A DNA stretch of 64,000 nt, taken from assembly GCA_036346205.1 (NCBI GenBank), contig JARFJB010001172.1, positions 1,348,001 to 1,412,000 of the forward strand. Direction: 5' to 3'. The DNA is from Vesta saturnalis (lineage: Eukaryota > Arthropoda > Insecta > Coleoptera > Lampyridae). The position numbers were made by a program, and so were the translations under genes. Shown here in pieces: positions 45,916 through 56,951 of the stretch (the stretch's first letter is position 1; the number at the start of each line of letters is the position of its first letter). A model generated the notes under the pieces. That model saw only the letters and a list, made by a program, of their open reading frames with translations. It searched no databases and was not told the DNA's origin.

Positions 45916-47246
45916 CACATAACATTTTTGATCTTTCCATAAAGTAAGCAAGCAATACATTTTCGGTATATTTCTCGACTCTCTTGTTCTTACACCAAGC
46001 TAAGAAAATAATCTGCTCGTTTTCATAACGCTGCTTTGCTTGTTGGGTTACACATAAATTCTTCATCTTCAGACTTGTTTTTCAATGAAACCGTTTCCGC
46101 CATTGAATAAAGAATTATTCAATGGTTTCCGCACTTTTATTTCAAAGTAAAAAATGTAACTTTTGACATATTCAATAGGACACGTTGACCCAAAAGGATA
46201 ATTAATAAAAAATTATATATTATCAGTTATATTTAAGCAATTAAATACAAAAATACTGTTCAGTAAACAAAAAATGTTACCTTCGTCGAAAGTTGCAAAG
46301 CGTAAATTACTTTCATGCGACTCTTGGCCAGCGGCCTCGTGCCGAATTATAACATTATGCATCACTTTTGGCACGTAATATAACGGTATATTTAGTATAA
46401 AAACGGGAAGGGTTATTTACTGGTCTGAGACTAGTTAAAATCTTAACGTTCGTGATGTTTATAGCATTTTTCGTCCGATTTTTAATTCTTTGGTTGAGTA
46501 AAGCGAAATTATAGATTAGTCGTAGTTTCTGTAGATACAAATGCATAGGCGAAACACTTAATTTTAATTACTGTTCGGTGGAACGGTAGTAATCACTTAC
46601 CCGTTACGTAAAGTCAACCTACCGATTAAAACGTAGGCATATGGTAAATTGATAAATGTGCCTGATCGGACCAAAAATACTACAACGTCATATATTTACG
46701 TAATCCAGGTTAGTTATAGAGTTACATGTTTCAATGTAAAACATGACTTGAAATCCTATGATACATAGGTACTCTACAATGATTCATAGAAGTAGAACCA
46801 TACGCAATTTACTTTCCACGTTTGAAATACAGACAAACTAATGCCAAATGTTTTGCATAAGATCTACATCTATTAGTTGATTCATGTATTATTAGAGAAA
46901 ATTGAGCAGTCCTTAAAATTCTCAAAATATCTAGTTCATTTTGTTTCCCAATAGCATTTTTTACCAAGGCTGGCATTTTGTACGTGCACATTTAATTTCT
47001 TTGGCAATTTGTGAGTCCAGACATGTTTGTGTTATTTATTTTGGCATTATATGATTTGTTGTGCTCAACAGCATAAGCTGCTAAATGAAAATGTACCCTT
47101 TTGTAGCCTTGTCAAGGGACTAATCCTGCTAAAGCTGCTCATACTAGTCAATGTTACTTGCTTCTTGACAGTTTGCTAATTTTAAATGAGAAGTACTTTC
47201 TTTATTTCACAATAGAATAAATTTCCCAACAGTACTAACATTGCAG
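45916..47246. other. Spacer without recognised genes
   Basis: No coding or repeat assignment. It contains a perfect 26-bp hairpin, CCATTGAATAAAG with its inverse, at 46101-46126. Confidence 0.35.
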
Positions 47247-48062
47247 GTGGCAGGCATATTGACCCCATACCAGCCGGGGAGATACCACCACTCTTACCGT
47301 GGGCTCCTTAATATTGGGTCTTCGATTTTCTGAGCTGGGTAAGGGCTGCCGGTCACCTTTTTCTTCATCCTTAATCTATTCTCATCCTTATTCTTCCTTC
47401 TCGCCCTCACTGTCTTCCTATCGGATAGTCCAAAATTAAAAATTAAAAAAAAGATGACTGTGGTTTGTAGGATAATACATGCCAGACGTAAAATCACGCC
47501 CCATTCGGATGTCCGGGAGGGCAGGGCCCAAGCAACCTCAGACATCGAAAGTTTTCTGACTCACTATTGAACAATTACAACCTGACATTTTGTTTCTATC
47601 TGAAACACAAGTCTCCTCTGAAATCATTGTACTATGCCAAGGACAGCATTGCTTTCAAGAGGATTTCTGCTTTGGAAAATAAAAATGTCGATGTGATTTG
47701 GTTTAAACTAAATTTGTGACACTCTACTGTTGCATTTATAGGTCTCCTAATGACAGTAACTTTCAAGACTTCTTCGATTATCTTAGTATGAAAGTTGACT
47801 ATCATCTGTCTCAGTTTCCATCTTGCGATATCTCAATTGTAGAAGATTTCAATGTTCATAACTCTAATTGGCTTCAATTTTCATCTAGTTACTAATCCTG
47901 CTGATCACAGTGCTGAAACATTTGCTACTTCTTGTGATCTCACACAAATGATTTCTGAACCCACAAGAATCCCTGATAACCCTAACTATACTCCACATCT
48001 TCTTAAGTCGTCCTCTTCTTCGGACATCGCTCTTTCATTACCTTAGGTCATCTTCATGGGCA
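47247..48062 (+). pseudogene. LINE copy C, 5' part
   Basis: Collinear with copy A from its first bases (GGCATATTGACCCCATACCA, then CCAGCCGGGGAGATACCACC) through the endonuclease: LNYNLTFCFYLKHKS-type stretch in shifted frames, EDFNVHNSNWLQF (about 47844) and HTPHLL near 47990. It has several internal deletions, for instance about 60 bases around 47620, and one (48000) that jumps from HLL to LKSSSSSD. It ends at about 48060. The leader is shared with copy A, suggesting both keep the true 5' end of the family near 8280 and 47247. No reverse transcriptase remains. Confidence 0.8.
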
Positions 48063-48244
48063 TAGACATGCCTCGAGATTCAGCACATTTAATACAGCAA
48101 AAAAATTGGCAACATTAATTGTGTCCTATTCCAGTTGAAACACTACCACACACCGCAGTAGAACTAACATGCTTATCTGATTCTTCTGTTGATGTCGTAA
48201 TAGCTGTCACAAAAAAAAGCATAAGCTTTGACAAATACCTATTC

Positions 48245-48288
<44 letters not shown>

Positions 48289-49185
48289 TGTAGGTAGCGG
48301 ATCGCGTTTGTCAAATCGCCCTTGTTACCACAATAGAAAAGATAATTAGTGAATTTTTTTATCTTGATAATACGTCGTAATTTGCTGTTTTAAAAAGATT
48401 TCATTTATATATTTTATGTAAGGAATGTGGAATTGTTTGTTACTGATATTTATCTAGGGTTATAAAACACATGTTGGGGGGTGAGTAGTAGGTGCACGCT
48501 TAAAAATGCTTTACCGAAGGGGCGTAACGAATCATTGGAATTTCTTGACCCGATTCTTAAGGGAAAAATGTCCCTAGCTTAATAAGTAATTGTGTCGGTT
48601 GTGACCGCGATCAAAAGATATCTTTGTTTGTTACTTGGAAACTGGAGAGAGAAATGTAGGGTTGTTACGGACGAATGCATATTTTTAAAATTAAGATGTC
48701 GTGCAATAATAATATGAAACTGTTCCAACGGAAATTAATGTTTCTTGTTTTTTATATTACTTTTGAAAAATGGGGGTTGATTGCGGGACTAAACTTAGTT
48801 AGGTTTGAAATCGGGGGAAAGGTAGTTATAGTTAGAGTGTCAATCGAGCCAGATCGATTTTTAGGTTAATTAAATACCTTCATTGTAAACAGTTTGTCTT
48901 TAAAATAATTCTTGCGTGTACATTTTTCTTTCGAATTCGCCAACTCTAAGTTGTCTTTTCTTTCGGGGTTAAACTGCGTACGTTAACGATTTGTGTCTGT
49001 GCTCAATTAAGGGAATATTTATTCTAGTGTAAGTATGTATTATATATAAATGAAAGCTCGCAGCCAATCATTTTACCAGCCTATGTAACGTATTAAAGAA
49101 TCAAACATTGGTATCTCATTCGTACGCGGGCTTAGTAAGCGGAAATCCGCTAAAATTAAAGGACAGTACCGGGCTCCTTCACTCT
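48063..49185. other. Spacer with (AT)n microsatellite
   Basis: A pure (AT) run lies at 48247-48285. The rest is unassigned, with G-runs (for example GGGGGG at 48476) and T-rich plus strand. It may be the start of a decayed retroelement or a long untranslated region. Confidence 0.35.
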
Positions 49186-49452
49186 GGTATTTGTGCGAAT
49201 TAGCATTGTTGTTTGTTGTTTATATTTATATTTGTGTAAAGGTGGCGGTATTTGTGCGAATTAGCATTGTTGTTTGTTGTTTATATTTATATTTGTGTAA
49301 AGGTGGCTGGTGAACGGGTGCAGGATACCGCTTTGGTTACTAATTGTAAAATTCAATTCCCAATTGTTGTTTATATTTATATTTGTGTAGAGGTGGCTGG
49401 TGAACGGGTACAGGATACCGCTTTGGTTACTAATTGTAAAATTCAATTGTCA
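49186..49452. repeat. Nested tandem repeat
   Basis: A 61-bp unit (GGTATTTGTGCGAATTAGCA onward) occurs twice exactly at 49186-49246 and 49247-49307. Overlapping the second is a roughly 90-bp unit (TTGTTGTTTATATTTATATT, then GGTGGCTGGTGAACGGGT) at about 49274-49363 and 49364-49452, with few differences. A subsegment, TTGTTTATATTTATATTTGTGTA, is common to all. The frames across it on both strands are open only because of the repeat. Confidence 0.85.
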
Positions 49453-50164
49453 AATAGGTAGACAGTCCCGGGCCAGACCACTGAATTTTTATTTCTATTG
49501 TTTTTATTTGTTGTATAGATGGATGTATAACCTGAGAGAGCAGCACTGTATTTTTCTAACGCACTCAAACTTATATATCGGTCACAATGTTAGTGATCTA
49601 TTTATAACTTATCCTTGTAAGGCTTTGTTTTAATGAGTTTTTTGTCAGTTTCTTTAAGTATAATTATTTGCATGCGAGCTGATTTCTCTTTGTGTGTGCT
49701 TTATTGTAATTTGACTTATGTATTTTGTACTTTGGTGGTCACTAAACAATTGGGTACGTGTAAATTCCTTGTCTGTTTTCTCTTGTCCTTGCCTTTACCT
49801 TATTATCACCTGTGCAATTTTACTCTTGCTTTATTCTTTTATGTGGTTATTTACTTAAAGACCGGCATGATTGGTTTTAAAGGGCCACATGTTTGGTATT
49901 ACGATTTTTATTTTGATTATTTATGGCCCAATTGTGAGTGTGACTACATGTGTTTTTTTATTATTATGTTTCTGGGTAACTAAACAGCTTTTTATTCATT
50001 TTCTCTTAAGGTTGATTTTATACGAACTTTAACCTGATTTAATGGAGTTTTGTTATATACTTAACCCTTTCTTTGTTTTTTTTTTGTGTTATTTCATTTA
50101 TAAATGTACTTGTGCAATTAACTTATTTATCAATAAAGTGGGTTTTATTGGTGGTTCTTTCCCA
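49453..50164 (+). other. T-rich region ending in a poly(A)-signal-like site
   Basis: No recognisable protein; the 116-codon frame at 49633-49983 is hydrophobic and reflects T-rich composition. CAATAAAGTGGGTTTTATTG near 50132-50151 has an AATAAA followed by a GT-rich stretch, as at a plus-strand transcript end. Confidence 0.3.
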
Positions 50165-50415
50165 CAATAGTATATTAACGGGCTGAACCAACGCTGCGCA
50201 ACGCTCGTTGATTTTAGTGTGAGTAGTTTCATTTTTTTTTACCTGCCCCTCATGATACAACACTTACCTCATCAATATTGTACAATATACAGTAGTATAT
50301 TAACGGGCTGATCTACCGCTGCGCAACGCTCGTTGATTTTAGTGTGAGTAGTTCCATTTTTTTACCTGCCCCTCATGATGCAACACTTACCTCATCCAGC
50401 CTATCTAATTTACAT
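50165..50415. repeat. Tandem duplication, 125-bp unit, P-type end
   Basis: Two copies start AGTATATTAACGGGCTG at 50169 and 50294 and share GCTGCGCAACGCTCGTTGAT, TTAGTGTGAGTAG and CCTGCCCCTCATGAT. They differ by a few substitutions and small gaps. The first bases match the AATAGTATATT end of hairpin repeats P and H. Confidence 0.8.
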
Positions 50416-50615
50416 AGCACAACGTACCTACCACTAGACGGTCACTTAATTATTACCAGGAAAGTCAAAGTAACGCAGGCAATTAATTTGAGTAATAGTA
50501 ACATTATTGTCAGCCAAGTCAAGATAAATCACTTAGCGATTGTTTTGTTCTTGAATTTGCATTATTGCAAATACGCTCAAATTACGCTTTTCAAGATAGG
50601 GTGCCTGGGAGGCGC

Positions 50616-50668
<53 letters not shown>

Positions 50669-51714
50669 TAAATGACCCACATCGATTACCCGATGTACTA
50701 AGAGTAAATCTCTTACACATTTAAAAGGTGTATCAAATTCGGTATCTAATTCTCCTAAATAATCGCTATTCACCGTGACATTTTACTACTTGGTGAACCA
50801 TGATTTAAGAAGGCCACACTCCTACATTAGTTAAAACATTACGCTATCTTTATTTCATCTTGTCACTTTAATAGTACATACCGTGATTTTGTTAAAGCTT
50901 TCATCTTTGTTGATCTATGCGGGTTTTTAGAACTCTGCTAGCGCTTTTTTTAGATTTACAATCCACATTTTTAAATTAATAAAATTAGAAAATACATGTG
51001 TCACATGCTTAAATAGGCAAAGCATTGTTAGAAAATTAATTGTAGGATTTGCCTCTTATAACGGTTGTTTGTCTAATATGTCTTATTTTATTTATCTCTT
51101 TCATAAAATTTTAAACAATGTCAGTGGGTTTTAACTTGGCATTGTGTTAAATAAGAAGGAAACGCTTATTGAATTGAATTTTAATGTAATTCAGGTATAA
51201 ACGTTAATCCAAAATTGAAAAACATTCATTTTACGAAGAATATAAATAAAAAATTACCAACATGGTTGTGTAAAGCGAATTTATTGTTTAATATAGTATG
51301 ATAGCGATAGATAAAGTTAAATAATAAGAGATAATGCACAACATAATTCTTTTGAAATTAATTATTTCATGTGATCGGTAGAAACCTCTTATACCTGCAA
51401 CCCAAATCTATGTTATTATTAAATAGGTAATAAAGTTATACTTTCTAATTAATGAATATAATAGCTATTTGTTTTACTAGGGAGGAAAGTATAATGTTCC
51501 CCCCGCCGACGAATGTGAATGCCCGAGCGTAGCGTAACGAAGCGAGAGCAGTAATCATCTAAGGAAGGAAAATGTTAGTTTACTCCAGAGTGGAACATAT
51601 GATTTTTTCATCAACTGCTTTATCTCTCAAATGCTTCTGCATTCGAAAACATTGATGTTAACAAAGTAACATTGAGTAGTTCATCGAAACGCGCTTTAAA
51701 TGTTAGTTTTAGTA
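50416..51714. other. Spacer with (TA)n microsatellite
   Basis: A pure (AT) run at 50619-50666; otherwise unassigned AT-rich sequence. A GC-richer patch at 51500-51555 (GCCCGAGCGTAGCGTAACGA then AGCGAG) echoes the loops of the hairpin repeats. Confidence 0.35.
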
Positions 51715-53505
51715 GTAGTCTTGAACAATTACAACTTGTCATTTTGTTTGTATCTGAAACAGAAGTCTCCTCTGAAAGCTCCGATTCACCCGACTTGCAA
51801 TTTCGCCAATATAATCTTCACTCTAACTTTCGTTATCAGGAGGTGTGTGCCTGTCTCAAGCACAACATTGCTTGCAAGAGGATTTCTTCTTTAAACAGCC
51901 TGGTAGTAAATTTGTTAAATATCACTGTTGCGTTCAACCTATTCCCAACAAACCTGATAATACTGGTCCCTCCAACGATCAATTACCATCAATTCCATTT
52001 TGTTTACAATGACGGAAAAGCCATTAATCAGCAACTGCTCTCTTTCTTTTAGCCAGAGTCCATCTTGCGATATCTCAATCGTTTGAACAACGAAAATGCA
52101 ATGAACTGGCTACATCTCCAATGGACAGTCGTAAGTTTTGGTCTTTAGCTAAAGATGTGCCCCTGGTCACCTCTTCATCTTACACTATGGAACCAATTCA
52201 TTTGCGGTATAAGCTCCTAGAATCGATCATCAGTAGACTTGGTCCCAATAACGCGACTGGCCTCTACGGCATCCCAGCTACTGTCTTAAAGAAATGTTCC
52301 TCCAAACTAGCACCAGCCCTATCTATGCTCCATTCGATTGCTGTCTTCTGGTGAATTTCCCTTGTCATGGAAGTTAGCACATGTTAACCTATTCCCAACA
52401 AACCTGATCCCTCCAACGACCAATTATCATCACTTCCATTTTGTTTAAAATGATGGAAAAGCCATTAATCAGCAACTGCTCTATTTCTTTTAGTCAGAGT
52501 CGTTCCACAAGTGATCTTCTTTCATATGTGACCCAAGTTTGGAACAATGCATAGAACAATCCGGCGAGATTGTTGTAGTCGCTTTAGATATCTTAAAAGA
52601 ATTTGACCAAGTTGTCAAACTCACTTCGTTTGCGTTAAATAATAAATTCAACTGGGTTTTTATTTTCCTTGATAAAAGACGGATACGTGTCGTAGTTGAT
52701 TACTTCTTTTCAAATGGCATTAACGCGGGCGTGCCACAGACACCAGTTATTGCATCTACACTCTTTCTGTTATGCATAAATGATCTTATTTCTTCAACCA
52801 CTGACCCAATCCATTGCTTTGATGACGATAGCAACCTTCATTGTCGTTCATCGCAGTCTACTCATAAGGGTAATTCCACAATAAGATTTTTGTGTGTTTG
52901 GTGAGATATTCTTTGAATCTTAAATTCGAATTGATGATCATTTGTTTACCATTGACCTATTGTTAACCGTTCCATTATCAATATTTATTTTATGAATTTT
53001 AATAATAATATAAATATGTTCTAGCATTCAAATGCAGATTGTGATGAATTGCAATCTCATTAGAGTATTATGTGCCTGAGATCCCTCAGTAAAACTAAAA
53101 GATTGATAAATCTGGGGTATCATCTGCACATGCTTGAATTTAATAGTATTTAATCGATTTGAAAATGTCGTATACAACATAATTAAAGTGGTCCTAATAT
53201 TGAGCCCTATGGTACCCCTGATGCTATATGAATCGCATTATAAAATTTATTACTACATTTTATTAGGGTGGCCGTGCCAGTAATGGACAGTCACATCATC
53301 AATATGCAGTACAAATCTCCACCTGCCGTACCAATCGGGCGCAATCCACATTCTTCTATACGGCTTCTAAGCTCTGGAATGGTTTCTCTAGTTCCTGTTT
53401 TCCTCTCATTTATGATATGAACCAATTTAAGGCATCCGTTCATAGGCATCTCTTGGCAATTCAATATCCCTATCCATCCTCCTAAGTGTGCCTTATTTAA
53501 AAAAA
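51715..53505 (+). pseudogene. LINE copy D, rearranged, with nested insertion
   Basis: Same family as copies A-C. Endonuclease blocks from about 51720 (LEQLQLVILFVSETEVSSE), then a jump to the region before the reverse transcriptase (PTNLIILVPPT, KAINQQLLSF near 51950-52050). A second start follows at 52080 with the linker (EQRKCNELATSPMDSRKFWS in frame shift) and the same KAINQQLLYF region again near 52450-52495. RT blocks ALDILKEFDQV (52575-52610) and FDDDSNLH (52820-52840, FADD changed to FDDD) are present. The 3' end (53295-53505) matches copy A near 11260-11456 and ends in an A-run. Bases 52895-53290 are foreign and contain another LINE fragment in reverse. Confidence 0.8.
53085..53280 (-). 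pseudogene. Second LINE reverse transcriptase fragment inside copy D
   Basis: Minus strand gives GVP-GSILGP (about 53220-53190, one stop) and YADDTPDLSI near 53130-53100, the fourth and fifth motifs of a LINE reverse transcriptase. It lies antisense within the foreign insert of copy D. The family differs from copies A-D, having YADD instead of FADD. Confidence 0.6.
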
Positions 53506-53753
53506 AACTAGTAATTTGACATATGGCACTAAAAGAGGTGCATGTAATATTGAGAGACGAAGTTTTACATATTTTTCTTTCATCCCGATAGTAGAAATGA
53601 ACAATCGGGCTTCAGTTTATTTGCTCAAGACCCGTAAGTAAAATGCACTCATGCAGTATAAAACGGCAATTAAATTTAGTTTATTAAAAATATAACAATA
53701 TAGCAAACAAAGTTTTCAATGGTAATTTGTTTATTGTTTACAATCTAAATGTG

Positions 53754-54279
53754 TTATTGTATTTTAGATGGTATAAGCACGCAAACAATATCTTTGCTAG
53801 TATCTTCTTCTGTACCATTATCAATGGTATCCATCTCCTCCGTAACTAACTGTAATTCCCATTTTACATCGACTGTAATCTGTAATAGATTACATTATTT
53901 TTGACTACTACAAATTAATTACCTTTTATGAACCTTAGGGTATCGTGGAAGTACTGGTAATTGGGCCTTGTACGTGTACTTATTGCCTGGCTTAATCGGA
54001 CAGGATAAACCACTATCAACGCAAGCGTCACCGTTGGGAAGTGGAAATTCAACTGGTACAGACATAACAACTCCGTGCACTACGGCTTTGATTTTGTCAA
54101 CTTCTTGTTCTAAAATTTTACAGAAAACAGCGCATTTTGAAAATTAAGTAATGTAAATGTTTAACTTGTAGTAAACGTCAGAGAAATTGAACAATTTGTA
54201 TTACGGTGTAATACACATCTGGGATCGGTGTTTTTGCAATTGGATACTTCTACGTCTACCAAATTACCCAAAGTCGAAC
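53754..54279 (-). CDS. NPC2-like ML-domain lipid-binding protein, three exons
   Basis: ML-domain proteins are secreted or lysosomal sterol and lipid carriers, expanded in insects. Exon A (54279-54166): GSTLGNLVDVEVSNCKNTD, PRCVLHRNTNCSISLTFTT. Intron 54165-54110 (56 bp). Exon B (54109-53934): QEVDKIKAVVHGVVMSVPVE, FPLPNGDACVDSGLSCPIKP, YTYKAQLPVLPRYPK. Intron 53933-53880 (54 bp). Exon C (53879-53754): ITVDVKWELQLVTEEMDTI, DIVCVLIPSKIQ and stop TAA at 53756-53754. Phases agree throughout. Landmarks VHGVV, FPLPxxDAC, GLxCP, YxxxLPVL, V-K-WEL and C-V-L-I-P are those of NPC2. A sequon (NCS) is present. Visible length (138 residues) is nearly the whole mature domain; the signal-peptide exon ending DC, upstream of 54279, was not found. 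No defects. Confidence 0.92.
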
Positions 54280-55039
54280 CTAAAAATTAAAATTTAAATG
54301 TTTCAGTTTTCATATTTCAAATTTAGATAACAATGCTGTAGTTTAAGGACTTCTTACTGTGAGTAAAAGTGCACGGGACGTATCACGTATGTAATAGTGT
54401 GTAAAATAAATTACCAAGTTAACTCGCAATTGCAATTACCAGATTAAAATCTGCAAATCAGTGTCCTAACAGTGAGTAAAAAACGAAAAAAAAATTATGT
54501 CGTATGCAATAACTTAAGATTTCTGAAGAAAAAGTACGATAATATGCGTAAAAAAATTAGCTCAGAACTCAACCGCTTGTTAAGTTTCCTATGGTAATAA
54601 AATTATAGACAATGCTACCAAAAACATCCCACTCATAAATAATGTACACGGCCGTTCCGACCCGGAGCGGCAATCCAAGGGGCGAGGGTAGACACTCAAT
54701 TACAGAAAAATTTGAAAAGGCACAAATTGTAAATAACTATGAAACAAACATAACATGCATGTAGTACATATATTTCAAAACCTAAGCATACTAAAATAAA
54801 TTCGCTTAAGGTAATGTTAGTCATCGGAGTGCTTCATCTACCTATGCTCTTTTTTTTTGTAAAAAAAAAATTGTAAATGCTTTAAAACATAACGTTAATA
54901 AAAAAAGCGCGATAGGTATACATTTTGATTTATTAATTGGAAAAATTAAAATAAAATCGCTCTTTTGCATAATATTAAATCCAAAATCAACGTGACGAAA
55001 TAGCAGAGCATTTTTTTTATCGAAATGTCTCCAAACATT
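54280..55039. other. Upstream region of NPC2-like gene
   Basis: The missing first exon should lie here or beyond. I could not find a signal-peptide-coding stretch with a phase-1 donor. One GC-richer patch (GTTCCGACCCGGAGCGGCAA near 54655) is unexplained. Confidence 0.35.
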
Positions 55040-55733
55040 TGAACGCTTACATTACGATAAGTGTGTTGACACCTTACGCCATACTTAATACATGCCTGAT
55101 AATCGGAGAAAGCCTTTGGAGCTCAAAACAGAAAAAAGAATGGGTTAGCCAAAAAGGCAAGTGGCGCACTCAGAAAAGTCGGAAGAGGCAACAGAGATTA
55201 CATCACGAAACCATAATGACGAGATAGACGAGGCACAGGAAGGACCATCTTCTTTGAACAAAATTCTGAAGGTAGTTGATTTTACTGAACAAACAAATTC
55301 TGCAGCAGTTAAGTCTGTGGTCAAGTACAAGTCAGTAGGCCAGTGCTCGTTGGAAGAAGTAAGCGTACATAAAGAAAATATTTATAAGGATAATGGCCAT
55401 TGGCCTTCCGTACTATCCGACAAAGTTAAATTATGTTTAGTAAAATTAGGCATAACCCAACTTAAAGAGACAGATGTAAACTTTTCGTTGGATAAAGATT
55501 GAGGTTTCTCATCTGCATTTTATAAAAATAACGGGGAAATAATTCCAAGAGTTGGGCTAGTCTATTCGACGTTAAAAAATTGCGTATTTTGTTTGCCTTG
55601 CAAAATACTTAAAATCTTTCCTAGTGCCTTTGTCTCAAGCTATAGAGTGTCATAAAAAATCATAGCCATACTTGTAACACAAAATCTTGGGTTGATTTAA
55701 ACAAATCGATTCAATCTCAAACCACTACTGATT

Positions 55734-55926
55734 GTTATAAGTTTTTGTTATGAACGAATAAGTTCAAAGGTAAATATGTAATTAAAAATTATTATTAATT
55801 TTATTAAATACATAAATAAAAAGTTTACCCCGAGTAAGATTTGAACCTACGACCTGTACTTTGCTAGAGTACCGCGCTAACTAACTGCGCTATCCAGATT
55901 CAAGCCTTAATCGATGTAAATTTTTT
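55734..55926 (-). mobile_element. tRNA-derived SINE with 11-bp target duplication
   Basis: Flanked by identical 11-mers CACTACTGATT at 55723-55733 and 55927-55937. On the minus strand a tRNA-like head (55899-55826) contains an A box TAGCGCAGTTAG and a B box GGTTCAAAT, followed by a tRNA-unrelated AT-rich body ending CAAAAACTTATAAC. The last 58 bp match the truncated copy at 18381-18439. It would be transcribed by RNA polymerase III and moved by a LINE partner. The head cannot be a working tRNA: the anticodon arm pairs poorly. Confidence 0.8.
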
Positions 55927-56303
55927 CACTACTGATTCGTTAAATGAGAAATTGATAAATCAAGAAAAAGATTAAGAAATCATAATTTATAGTTACATTT
56001 TTGGCCGGTAAAAATTTAAGTTTTAGAGGTAAAAATAATTAGTCGCACGAAAAGAATGAAATTTTTTTTTAATTAATTGAAACAACTGCACAGTTTAATG
56101 ATATTATATCAGATCATATCTCTAGAATTAAGATAAATCCAACAATTATGCCTCACGATGTGGGTGTTCATATTCCTTTTAGGACAGAAGATAAGACACA
56201 AAATAATAAACCTGCTGAAAGATAGTAAATATGATTCCATTACTTTGGACTCCAGTTACCGTTGTGGTAAAATTTATTCTGTTAAGTAATGAATCAAGCA
56301 AAT

Positions 56304-56492
56304 GGAAATACTTATCTTTTTTGGATTTTTTTTATGTGGTGTATTTGTATCTTTAAGTTAAACAATCTAAACGTTTCGATAACACTTACAGTTATATTCA
56401 TCTTTCAAAATTGTTAAACATGTTGAAATAATTTTGTGAAATTTGAAAAATTGAAAACGCCATATAAAAAACCCAAAAAGGTAAGTATTTTA
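56304..56492. repeat. Short inverted-repeat element (repeat R), copy 2
   Basis: The left end, GGAAATACTTATCTTTTTTGG (56305 onward), and right end (56456-56492), the complement of AAATACTTACCTTTTTGGG, form terminal inverted repeats. The interior contains the CAATCTAAACGTTTCGATAA motif shared with 4877-4896. It lies inside the hAT gene. Confidence 0.6.
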
Positions 56493-56951
56493 ATATGTGT
56501 AATAATGGTGAAAGTTTACATTTTCACAAAGCAAAGTGTAACTAATGATGTAATAGATTTTTTAAAGACTCGCAACATTTGTTTAGATTATCTAAGGGGA
56601 CAGCGTTACGATAATGGTGCATACATGAAGGGTCGCAATAATGGAGTGCAAAAAAATTCTTGACTGAAACCCTAGAGCTTTCTATGTATCTTGTGTAGCA
56701 TATAGTTTAAATTTAGTCGTTAATGATGCTGCTAAAGCGTCTTTAGAAATAACACGTTTTTGTAATTGTACAAGAGTTATGCGCCTTCTTCTCTGCATCG
56801 ACTAGACGTTGGCAGGTATTAAAAGATCCCTACTTTAACATTAAAACCCCTTTCGGATACTAGGTGCGAAAGCAGAGTTGATGCACTGAAGTTCTTAGGC
56901 ACAATTTAGATAAAATATATGACGCTTTGTGTACGCTCTATTTTGATAATA

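Noticed and set aside
49252..49461. Open frames on both strands
   Set aside because: They exist only because a tandem repeat lacks stops in two frames; no family resemblance.
49633..49983. 116-codon open frame, hydrophobic, possible membrane protein
   Set aside because: T-rich codon composition gives Phe/Leu/Tyr/Cys bias; no pattern of real membrane segments with loops and no homology known to me.
48290..50160. LTR retrotransposon
   Set aside because: Some features (leader-like tandem repeats, AATAAA, TGTTACGG near 48664) suggested it, but no paired LTR, primer-binding site, gag or pol could be found.
50344..50724. Open frame spanning the (AT) microsatellite
   Set aside because: It includes a repeat of Ile-Tyr from the microsatellite and part of a tandem duplication.
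55826..55899. Functional tRNA gene on the minus strand
   Set aside because: A and B boxes and a T-arm are visible, but the anticodon arm does not pair well and the whole unit is inside a retroposon with target duplications, so it is a SINE head.
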